Assembly: GCA_018262455.1 (NCBI GenBank)
Contig: JAGSPR010000034.1
Location: forward strand, 1-26,573
Reading direction: 5' to 3'
Source: Deltaproteobacteria bacterium
GTDB lineage: Bacteria > Myxococcota > Polyangia > Haliangiales > Haliangiaceae
DNA: 26,573 bases
Positions within the stretch are counted from its first letter, which is position 1. Each line of letters starts with the position of its first letter. Of this stretch, positions 7,752 through 14,666 are shown one piece after another. A program made the position numbers and the translations under genes. The notes under the pieces were generated by a model. That model was not told the DNA's origin. It saw nothing but the letters and a program-made list of their open reading frames with translations, and searched no databases.

Positions 7752-9401
7752 TCAAGGCAGCCGCCAGCGGCCATCTTCGGAACGAGGGAAGTCTCCCGCG
7801 TCGACGACCACGAAGCCCTTCGTGGTCCGCCGCGCGACGAGCCAGTCCTGGCCGCCGTGGCGGATCGAGTGGACGTCGACCAGATCGCGGTCGGTCCCCG
7901 CCGCATACACCGCGACCCCATGGTTGGCGTCATCGGGACGGGTCCAGCATGCGATCAGCACCAGCGATGGCCCGGTGAACCGCCGAGTCCCGATCGTGAT
8001 CGTCTCGCGGTCGACCGTGATGCCCGCCCGCGCGAGCACGTCCGCGACCACGGGGCTGGTCTGCGGTGAGCCGTATGCGACGAGGCCGTGGTTCGGATGG
8101 TCGCGGTACGTGTGATCCGAAGCGACGACCATCGGCACGGCGGCGAACAGCTTGTCGTGGATCTTGCCCAGGTAGCTGGCGAGCCCGTCATCGCTGCCCG
8201 CCGGGGAGACCACCACGAGATCGTGCGCGGGCTCGAACACCGCATCGAGCGGCCCGTCGAACGGCCCCGCCGGCAGCCCGTGCGCGTAGCGGACCGCGAC
8301 CCGATCGAACAGGCCGATGATCTCGGGCATGAACGCGTCGAGAGTAGGGTAGCGAGCACGATCACGCCGGTAGCGCTGAAGTAGCGCCTCGAGCTCGGGT
8401 GTCCACACGAACCCGTTGCGGACTTCGCGCCGCGCCGCATCGGCGGCGGCGGGCGCTCCACGGTGATCGCGGATGTAGAGCACGGTCACCGCGCGCACGC
8501 CGGACTCGCGGAACATCGTCAGCCAGGTGCCGTAGGCCTGCGCGGTCATCTTGGCCTCGACCAGCGGGAACAGCTGCCCGCCGGCGCGCGCGAGCGCGGT
8601 CTGGTGGCGGTCGATCACCGGATTGACGTACGAGTGCGCCATCTCGTGGATCAGCAGGTCGACGGTCTCGTCGTCGATCTTCGGCAGTCCCTCCGCATCG
8701 ACGTTGCCGAGCCCGAGCACCTGGTACATCTCGAGCGTGCCGTCGGGCAGCGTGGTCGACGGGCCGTAGTTTCCACCCCCCTCGAGCATGCCGGGCACCA
8801 CGACGTAGCGCGCGCGCGCGCGCACCCCGAAAGTCGCATCGAACCAGTCGACCGGGTGCTCGGCGTCGAGCCGGGTGCGCAGCGCGCCCTCGACGGCCCG
8901 GAAGTGGGCGGCGTGGGCGGCGAGGAACACGTCGAGCCTGGCGGCGGTCGCGAACGCGCGGAGCTGCGCCGTGTACGCTGCGAGATCGACGCCTTGCCAG
9001 CGCTCGTCGTCAGCACGCAAGCCATCGGCGTCGCGCAGCTCGAACCGATCATCGAGCCGGATCGCGAGGCCGATCGGCGCATCGAACGCGATCCCGTGCT
9101 GCTCGCGGAGCGCCCTGGTCATCGTGATCGCCGGGTGGTTCGCGAACGGCGCGAACGCCCGGTCGACGTCGGCGACGTAGCCGGTCGCAGGAGCCATCCG
9201 GTACTCCTCGGCGCCCGCGAGCCGCATCACGATCGAGACCAGCTCGATCCGCCGATCGACGTGGACCTCGCTCGCGCGGCGCGGTCTGGGCGTCGCTGCC
9301 GGCGTCGTGGCCGGCAGCGTCACGGGCGCCGTCGCGCCGCAGCCGAGCAGCGCGATCACCAGCAGGCTCGAACCACGCCGCGGCCGTCGCTCGGTGCTCA
9401 T
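7752..9401 (-). CDS. DUF4932-like putative metallopeptidase lipoprotein
   Basis: The N-terminus has an Arg-rich start, a hydrophobic stretch and SSLLVIALLGC, giving a lipobox at Cys21. Residues from about 45 to 340 resemble DUF4932 proteins. The key motif is DLLIHEMAHSYVNPVIDRH, with HExxH at 252-256, a zinc-metallopeptidase signature; a downstream LVEAKMTAQAYG segment may carry a third ligand. The C-terminal 170 residues (DLVVVSPAGSDDGLASYLGK onwards) look like a separate alpha/beta domain I cannot assign. Its ATG overlaps the stop of the FecR-like gene by four bases (ATGA), so it is probably translated as the last gene of the sigma/anti-sigma operon. That suggests its expression is under the ECF sigma. 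Actual protease activity is inferred from the motif only. Confidence 0.8.
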   Translation of the reverse strand: MSTERRPRRGSSLLVIALLGCGATAPVTLPATTPAATPRPRRASEVHVDRRIELVSIVMRLAGAEEYRMAPATGYVADVDRAFAPFANHPAITMTRALREQHGIAFDAPIGLAIRLDDRFELRDADGLRADDERWQGVDLAAYTAQLRAFATAARLDVFLAAHAAHFRAVEGALRTRLDAEHPVDWFDATFGVRARARYVVVPGMLEGGGNYGPSTTLPDGTLEMYQVLGLGNVDAEGLPKIDDETVDLLIHEMAHSYVNPVIDRHQTALARAGGQLFPLVEAKMTAQAYGTWLTMFRESGVRAVTVLYIRDHRGAPAAADAARREVRNGFVWTPELEALLQRYRRDRARYPTLDAFMPEIIGLFDRVAVRYAHGLPAGPFDGPLDAVFEPAHDLVVVSPAGSDDGLASYLGKIHDKLFAAVPMVVASDHTYRDHPNHGLVAYGSPQTSPVVADVLARAGITVDRETITIGTRRFTGPSLVLIACWTRPDDANHGVAVYAAGTDRDLVDVHSIRHGGQDWLVARRTTKGFVVVDAGDFPRSEDGRWRLP

Positions 9402-10762
9402 CGCCGCTCCTGGTCGCAGCTGCCGTAGTCGGTGACGGCGTTGTTCCAGCCGACACCGCCATGGGCACGGAGCTCGCGCGCCCGCTTCGCGCCGACCACG
9501 CCCGCCGCGGCTGCCTCTGCCTCGTTGCCGAGGCCCATCATGATCCGCAGGTATCGCTCGACGATCGGCCGATGCGCGAGCTCGCCAGGAGCCACCGATG
9601 GCTCGAGCCCCGCCCGCTCGCGGGCGATCTGCCGGCGTGCCGCGAGCTCCTCTGCGGGGCCCGACTTGGCCAGGATCTCCTTGCCGAGCGAGCCGATCGC
9701 CAGCGCTGCGGCCGCGTCGGCATCATTCCCGGTCAGCTCCATGTACAGCCGGCGTAGCGCGTCCACCGCGCGATCGTGCACCTTCAGGTAGGCCTGGTTG
9801 ACCGCATCTCGCTCCGATCTCGCGACGCCCACCCCGGTCGACAGCTCGTCGTCGACCAGCTCCGGCCGGGACTCGGTGTCGAGCCCGGGCAGGTCGTAGG
9901 CGATCCGGCAGGTGTTGGCCATCTCGAGCAACGTCTCCGGCGCAGGGGCGAAGTAGCGCCCGGGATCGCCGCGGGTTGCCGATGACGCCGCGCTCGCGCC
10001 CTCAGCCCCCCGTGCGCTTCGCAGCTCCTGCTCGAGGGTCGCGATCCGCGCCCGCGCATCCGCGAGCGCGCGCGCCTGAGGATCGGCCGCCGCCGTGATC
10101 GGCCCTCGCGTCTCGGGCGCGGCGCCCGCACGAGCGATCGCGGCGTCCCCCTCTACGAGCCGGAGCTCGCCGTGCGGGTTGGCGAACGTCACGCGACCCT
10201 CGTAGACGGTGACCACCACCGCGATGGCGAGCGCGGCACCGACCGCGGCGCCTCTGAGTAGATCCTGCTTGTTGGTCATCTTGATCACCTCCACGGAGAA
10301 ACAGGTACCGGTCACCGACACCACGCCGAGCGGCGTGCGGACCTCGAACGGCCCGCCGCGCTCCACCCGATAGAATGCAGAGCCCGAGGCCTGATCGATG
10401 ACCGTGTCGCCACTCGACGCCACGGTCCACCGCAGCTCGGTCCCCGGCTCGGCGACCGCGACGCCACGCGTGGCGAGCGCGATCGTCTCCCGCGTCGTCG
10501 CCTCGCGCGCGCCCGAGCCGCCTCGGGCGCGCTCCCCACCCACCGCCCACGCCACCGCGATCACCACGGCCGCGGCCGCGATCGTGGCGATCGCGTACCT
10601 CCGCCAGCCGGCAGGCCCGCGCAGCGGCACCACCGGTTGCGTGCGCTCGTCGGTGGCCACCGCTGCCATCACCCGCGCCGCGAAGCCATCCGGGGCGCGG
10701 GGCACGTCGTAGCGCGCCAGGTGCTCCGGCGACAGCAAGCCGTCCTCGCGGTCATCGATCAT
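9398..10762 (-). CDS. FecR-like anti-sigma factor with interrupted FecR domain
   Basis: The 454-residue protein starts with a short cytoplasmic segment, then a membrane helix (about 55-74, RRYAIATIAAAAVVIAVAWAV within it). A FecR-like domain follows: ATRGVAVAEPGTELRWTV, GSAFYRVERGGPFEVRTPLG and VSVTGTCFSVEV. At residue 160 the domain is broken by a 20-25 residue insert, MTNKQDLLRGAAVGAALAIA, itself hydrophobic, before it resumes as VVVTVYEGRVTFANPHGE. After residue 225 there is a probable coiled coil (ADARARIATLEQELRSARG) and a helical C-terminal region of unknown role. FecR-like proteins typically hold an ECF sigma factor in check. It overlaps the sigma gene upstream and the metallopeptidase gene downstream, each by four bases. 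Confidence 0.8.
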   Translation of the reverse strand: MIDDREDGLLSPEHLARYDVPRAPDGFAARVMAAVATDERTQPVVPLRGPAGWRRYAIATIAAAAVVIAVAWAVGGERARGGSGAREATTRETIALATRGVAVAEPGTELRWTVASSGDTVIDQASGSAFYRVERGGPFEVRTPLGVVSVTGTCFSVEVIKMTNKQDLLRGAAVGAALAIAVVVTVYEGRVTFANPHGELRLVEGDAAIARAGAAPETRGPITAAADPQARALADARARIATLEQELRSARGAEGASAASSATRGDPGRYFAPAPETLLEMANTCRIAYDLPGLDTESRPELVDDELSTGVGVARSERDAVNQAYLKVHDRAVDALRRLYMELTGNDADAAAALAIGSLGKEILAKSGPAEELAARRQIARERAGLEPSVAPGELAHRPIVERYLRIMMGLGNEAEAAAAGVVGAKRARELRAHGGVGWNNAVTDYGSCDQERR

Positions 10763-11349
10763 GGCGCGAACTCCTTCAACTCTTCGCGGAGCTGGCTACG
10801 TGCCCTCGACAATCGTGACTTCACGGTTCCGAGATCGATCTCGAGCGCGGTCGCGATCTCCTCGTACTCGAAGCCGTGATACTCGCGGAGCAGGAACGCC
10901 GCGCGATAGGGCGGCGCGAGCGCGGCGAGCGCTCGACCCAGGGCCTCGACGAAAGCGCGATGGTCGACGCCCTGGTCCGACGAGTCGGTCGACGCGAGCA
11001 CCTCGGCGAGCTCGTCGACCTGGACGGTCGGCCGCGGGTCGCCACGCCGCTCCTTGAGTGCCGTGCGCGCCGCGATCGTGAGGATCCAGGTCGATAGCCG
11101 CGCCTCGCCCTGGATGCGGAACCGCGGCAAGCTCCGGAAGATCCCGAGGAACGCGACCTGCGCGACGTCTTCGACGACCGCGAGCTGAGCGTGCCGGCCG
11201 AGAAACCGCCACACCAGCGCGAACACCGCGTCCTGGTAGGTCTCGACCAGGACCCGGAACGCCGCCGCGTCCCCCTGCTGCGCACGAGCCAGCGTCAGAT
11301 CGTCGATCTCGCGCCTGGTACGCGTCTCGAGCTTCACGGCCGCCGTCAC
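10759..11349 (-). CDS. ECF-type RNA polymerase sigma factor
   Basis: This 196-residue protein has the two domains of ECF sigma factors. Region 2 is about 28-100, with FRVLVETYQDAVFALVWRFL, DVAQVAFLGIFRSLPRFR and the WILTIAARTALKERR end. Region 4 is about 135-192, with LAPPYRAAFLLREYHGFEYE and the helix-turn-helix EIATALEIDLGTVKSRLSRA. It would direct RNA polymerase to its own regulon when released by the FecR-like partner encoded next. The start is taken as GTG at 11349, which overlaps the stop of the small upstream ORF (GTGA). A second GTG at 11337 is possible. A likely ECF promoter lies immediately upstream, so the gene may control itself. Confidence 0.92.
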   Translation of the reverse strand: MTAAVKLETRTRREIDDLTLARAQQGDAAAFRVLVETYQDAVFALVWRFLGRHAQLAVVEDVAQVAFLGIFRSLPRFRIQGEARLSTWILTIAARTALKERRGDPRPTVQVDELAEVLASTDSSDQGVDHRAFVEALGRALAALAPPYRAAFLLREYHGFEYEEIATALEIDLGTVKSRLSRARSQLREELKEFAP

Positions 11350-11621
11350 GCCCCGTTACTACCAGCGGAGGTGGAAAGGTTCCCGACAATCGACGGCAGC
11401 TTCCCGGCACGGTCGCAGGTGGTGGCAAGCAGATCGAGCTCGCGATGGGCAAGGCCGGCGTTGCAGTCCCAGCCGAACTGCGCGCCGACCTCGAGCTTGC
11501 CGTCGGCGTAGAGCGCCGGTACCACGCAGAAGGTCTGCGGCTCGGTCTGTCTCGACGACGCCGGCTGCCCGAGCACGCATCGCTGCGCCTCGGTCGCGAT
11601 CAGCGGCACGATCTCCGGCAA
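11346..11621 (-). CDS. Small ORF, possible 91-residue protein, unknown
   Basis: From a TTG at 11621 a frame of 91 residues runs to a TGA that overlaps the sigma-factor GTG by four bases. It contains PQTFCVVPALYADGKLEVGA, FGWDCNAGLAHREL and LATTCDRAGKLP, a composition more protein-like than the antisense readings here. Four Cys are visible. The frame is the same as that of the histidine kinase, whose TAG stop lies 15 bases upstream, so only the TTG can start it independently. It has no signal peptide or known domain. It could be a genuine coupled gene, a leftover of a longer gene, or non-coding; the overlap with the sigma start favours the first. Confidence 0.4.
   Translation of the reverse strand: MPEIVPLIATEAQRCVLGQPASSRQTEPQTFCVVPALYADGKLEVGAQFGWDCNAGLAHRELDLLATTCDRAGKLPSIVGNLSTSAGSNGA
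11356..11383 (-). promoter_or_regulatory. Candidate ECF promoter of the sigma gene
   Basis: Reading the minus strand, GGAACC (11378-11383) is followed after 16 bases by TAGTAA (11356-11361). GGAAC at -35 with a 16-17 base spacer is the common ECF pattern. Transcription would start near 11349, almost exactly at the GTG start codon, which would make the mRNA leaderless or nearly so. The site lies inside the 3' end of the preceding small ORF. It is a pattern match only. Confidence 0.4.
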
Positions 11622-11636
11622 GGCCTGCGTCGCGCG

Positions 11637-13721
11637 CTAGCAGAGCCCGTCGGCGAGCAGCGTCAGCAGCGTCTCCGGCACCACCGGCTTGACCAGGTGG
11701 AGGTCGAACCCGGCCTCGCGGGTTCGATGCCTGTCTTCATCGCTGCCGTACCCCGAGAGGGCGATCAGACGCACGTGCTCGGTCTCGCGCGCGAGGCGCA
11801 GCTCGGCGGCCACCTCGAACCCGGTCTTGCCGGGCAGGCCGAGGTCGCACAGGATCACGTTCGGCCGGAACCGTGCCGCGACCCGTGCGGCGTCGATTCC
11901 GGACCTGTCGACCTCCACGCAATGGCCCGCGGACAGCAGCAGCTCGGACAGCATCTCGGCCGCGTCGGCGTTGTCCTCGATGACCAGGATCCGTAGCGAT
12001 GGGCCGGTCGTCGCGATCGCGGGGGGACGGGCCACCTCGACCACGTCCGAGCAAGCCGGCAGCGAGATGGAAACCTCGGTCCCGGTCCCCACGCCGGCCG
12101 AATCCGCCGTCACCCGCCCACCATGCAGCTCGACGAGGCCACGGGCGACCGCCAGCCCGAGACCGAGGCCGCCATGCCTGCGGTCGATGTCTGCATCGGC
12201 CTGGGTGAACGGCTCGAAGATGCACGGCAGGAGCTCGGACGCGATGCCGACCCCTTCGTCGCGGACGCGCACGGTGGGCCAGCCGTCCCGATCGAGCTCG
12301 ACGGCGATCCGGATGGTCTGCCCGGAGCTCGAGAACTTGATCGCGTTCCCGACGACGTTCCCGATCACCTGCGCCAGCCGTATGCTATCGCCGTCGACCC
12401 GGCAGGGCTCGTCGGAAAGCTCGACTTCGAACCCGATCCCGCGAGCTCGCGCGCCGTCGTCGTGGTCGAACACGACCTCGCGGACCACCCGGCGCAGGTC
12501 CAGCGGCTCGCGCGCGAGCTCGATCTTGCCGCGCGAGACCCGGGAGACGTCGAGCAGGTCGTCGACCAGCCGCGTCATGTGCTGCACCTGACGACCGAGG
12601 ATCTCGAAGGCCCGGACGTCCCGGTCGCGTGCCCCGGGACCCGGGGCGAGCAGCTCGAGCGCGTGAACCATCGGGGCGAGCGGATTACGCAGCTCGTGGG
12701 CCAGCATCGCCAGGAACTGGTCCTTGCGCCGGTCGGCCTCGGTCAGCGATCGCAGGGTGCGCGCCAGCCGGTCCTCCGTGCGCTTGCGGTCCGTGACATC
12801 CGAGCAGATTCCGAGCAGCCGCGCAGGCCGGCCCTCGGCATCACAATGCAAGCGGGCGTTGGATTCGAGCCAGCGGACCTCACCGTCGGGCCGGATGATC
12901 CGGTACTCGAGATGGTGATGGGCCCGCTCGCGGACGACCTGGTCGATCGCGGCGAGCACGCGCGCGCGGTCCTCCGGGTGAATGTCGCGTTGAAACGCCT
13001 CGAACGTCGCCGCGAATGACCCCCTCGGGATGCCGTGCGTGTCCTCGAGTGAAGGCGACCAGAACACCCGGCCGGTGACGATGTCCCACTCGAACACGCC
13101 GAGCCGCCCGGCCTCCATCGCCAGGTGGAGCTTGTCGTCGGAATCCTTGAGCAGCCGGTACAGCTCGGCGTTCTCGATGGCCAGGGCGGCACGGTCGGCC
13201 AGCTCCTGGAGGAACGCGAGGTCAAAGCTGGTGTAACCGGCTCCCGTCGCCGCGGAGGTCGACACGGTGAGGGTCCCGAAGGCGCGGCCTCGCGTGCGCA
13301 GCGGCGCGATCATCATCGCGCTCGGCGCGTAGCGCGCGAGCAACGCTGCGACCTCGGTTCGGGGATAGCGACGGGCGAGCACGCCCGGATCGACCGCCGC
13401 GACCACGATCGCGCGTCCGGTCCGCAGGACCTCGGCCGACTCCCCCTCATCCGACGCCAGGGGCCTGGCCAGGGCATCGCGGAGCATCGCGGTGATCTCG
13501 GGATCGCGCGCGAAGAACGCGGGAGCGACCAGGGACCGCCCGTCGGGCGTGAGGATCCGGATCGCACAGATGTCCCCGAGGCATCCGGTGACCCTGCGAA
13601 CCACCTCGGCGAGCACGCTGTCGAGCTCGAGCCCCGATTCGGCGAACGCCTTCGAAGCATCGCTCAGCATGCGCGCGCGCAGGTCGAGCTCGGAACCAGA
13701 CAACGGGGCCGGGGTCGGCAT
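11637..13721 (-). CDS. Hybrid sensor histidine kinase (GAF-PAS-HisKA-HATPase-REC)
   Basis: The chosen start at 13721 gives a 694-residue soluble protein with no membrane segment. A GAF domain spans about 20-185 (FGTLTVSTSA, FLQELADRAALAIENAELY). A PAS domain follows (about 195-315, with HPEDRARVL and YRIIRPDGEVRWLESNAR). HisKA has FLAMLAHELRNPLAP with phospho-acceptor His342. The ATPase domain shows GNVVGNAIKFS (N box, about 454-464), VRDEGVGI (488-493) and GGLGLGLA (G boxes, 517-524). A C-terminal receiver has IEDN (581-584), CDLGLPG with Asp626, and Lys678. The protein should sense a cytoplasmic signal and pass phosphate from His to its own Asp; the downstream partner is unknown. It is divergent from the SDR-like gene by 109 bases. 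Longer upstream readings are unsupported. Confidence 0.93.
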   Translation of the reverse strand: MPTPAPLSGSELDLRARMLSDASKAFAESGLELDSVLAEVVRRVTGCLGDICAIRILTPDGRSLVAPAFFARDPEITAMLRDALARPLASDEGESAEVLRTGRAIVVAAVDPGVLARRYPRTEVAALLARYAPSAMMIAPLRTRGRAFGTLTVSTSAATGAGYTSFDLAFLQELADRAALAIENAELYRLLKDSDDKLHLAMEAGRLGVFEWDIVTGRVFWSPSLEDTHGIPRGSFAATFEAFQRDIHPEDRARVLAAIDQVVRERAHHHLEYRIIRPDGEVRWLESNARLHCDAEGRPARLLGICSDVTDRKRTEDRLARTLRSLTEADRRKDQFLAMLAHELRNPLAPMVHALELLAPGPGARDRDVRAFEILGRQVQHMTRLVDDLLDVSRVSRGKIELAREPLDLRRVVREVVFDHDDGARARGIGFEVELSDEPCRVDGDSIRLAQVIGNVVGNAIKFSSSGQTIRIAVELDRDGWPTVRVRDEGVGIASELLPCIFEPFTQADADIDRRHGGLGLGLAVARGLVELHGGRVTADSAGVGTGTEVSISLPACSDVVEVARPPAIATTGPSLRILVIEDNADAAEMLSELLLSAGHCVEVDRSGIDAARVAARFRPNVILCDLGLPGKTGFEVAAELRLARETEHVRLIALSGYGSDEDRHRTREAGFDLHLVKPVVPETLLTLLADGLC

Positions 13722-13830
13722 CCGACACGTATATCCCAGGTCGCGACCGTGAAAAAATCCGGCCGTACCCCTCCGTTCCCCGCCGGATGGCCAGGCTCCC
13801 CTCCGGAGGCCCCGTGTTACAAGCCTGGAC

Positions 13831-14520
13831 ATGACCAAGACCATCGTCGTATGTGGGTACGGATCCGGAATCTCCGATGCGGTCGCGCGCAAGTTCGGAG
13901 CCCAGGGCTTCCAGGTCGCGCTCGTCGCGCGCAACCGCGACAAGCTCGCGGCTGCCGCCGCCGCGCTCGGCAAGGCCGGCATCACCGCGAAGCCGTTCCC
14001 GACCGATCTCGCCGACGCCGCCGCCGTGACCGCGATGGTCGCCAAGGTCCGCGCCGAGCTCGGCCCGATCACCGTGATCCACTACAACGCTTACCTCGGT
14101 GGCGCCGGTGACCTCACCTCCTCGAATGTCGCCGAGCTCCGCGCGTCGTTCGACGTCGCCGTGACCGGCCTGGTCGTCGCGGTCCAGGGCGCGCTCGCCG
14201 ATCTGAAGAGCCAGCCGGACTCCGCCGTGCTCGTCACCGGCGGCGGGCTCGCGTTCTACGACCCGAAGGTCGACGCGATGGCCGTGGCGTGGAACGCGAT
14301 GGGCCTCGCGGTCACCAAGGCCGCGCAGCACAAGGCCGTCGGCCTGCTCGCGGAGCGGCTGCGCAAGGAAGGCGTCTACGTCGGAGAGGGCGTCGTGATG
14401 GGCGCGGTGAAGGGCACCGCGTTCGACGCCGGCCAGGCCACGCTCGAGGCGTCGACGATCGCGAACAAGTTCTGGGACCTCTACCAGGGCCGCAGCGAGC
14501 AGTCGATCCAGATCAGCTGA
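13831..14520 (+). CDS. SDR-like protein lacking the catalytic Ser and Tyr
   Basis: This 229-residue protein has the Rossmann fold of short-chain dehydrogenases: VVCGYGSGISDAVARKFG gives the glycine-rich nucleotide site, LVARNRDKLAA follows strand 2, TDLADAAAV matches the Asp that contacts adenine, and VIHYNAYLG replaces the usual NNAG. The expected active-site Tyr of YxxxK is Leu159 (LAVTK, Lys163 retained). The Ser on strand 5 is replaced in VLVTGGGLAF. It is therefore an atypical member that may bind NAD(P) without standard dehydrogenase chemistry, or use other residues. It stands alone, divergent from the histidine kinase and followed by the lipase gene 146 bases on. No strong ribosome site is visible at the ATG. 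Confidence 0.85.
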   Translation: MTKTIVVCGYGSGISDAVARKFGAQGFQVALVARNRDKLAAAAAALGKAGITAKPFPTDLADAAAVTAMVAKVRAELGPITVIHYNAYLGGAGDLTSSNVAELRASFDVAVTGLVVAVQGALADLKSQPDSAVLVTGGGLAFYDPKVDAMAVAWNAMGLAVTKAAQHKAVGLLAERLRKEGVYVGEGVVMGAVKGTAFDAGQATLEASTIANKFWDLYQGRSEQSIQIS

Positions 14521-14583
14521 TCGGTGATTGCTCACGGTCGTGGGCAGATCGGGCAGAGATCAGCAGGCATCAGGCGATCGCCG

Positions 14584-14611
14584 TTGACTCGATCGAACGA
14601 GACTTCATAGA
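14584..14611 (+). promoter_or_regulatory. Possible sigma-70 promoter for the lipase-fadL pair
   Basis: TTGACT (14584-14589) is followed after 16 bases by CATAGA (14606-14611), in the gap before the lipase start at 14667. The -35 element is good and the -10 element poor. The leader would be about 50 bases long, with a gggagg ribosome site near 14656. Confidence 0.3.
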
Positions 14612-14666
14612 ACCTCCGTACACAACGCTCTCGAGGCTGAGACGAGCGGCTGTGAGGGAGGCATGT

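Noticed and set aside
5129..7933. Very long open frame (934 codons) on the minus strand opposite the MFS transporter and lipoprotein genes
   Set aside because: It is Arg/Asp/Glu/Gln-rich without domains, as expected of an antisense shadow of high-GC genes; the plus-strand genes have clear motifs.
8811..8824. Run of alternating cg (gcgcgcgcgcgcgc)
   Set aside because: It lies inside the HExxH lipoprotein gene and codes for RARAR; common in such high-GC DNA.
13641..14072. Upstream extension of the histidine kinase to 14072
   Set aside because: The added 117 residues are Ala/Ser/Arg-rich without a domain and run antisense to the start of the SDR gene.
14289..14666. Upstream extension of the lipase frame over the SDR gene
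   Set aside because: Low-complexity Arg/Gly-rich residues, while a lipobox signal and ribosome site mark the start at 14667.
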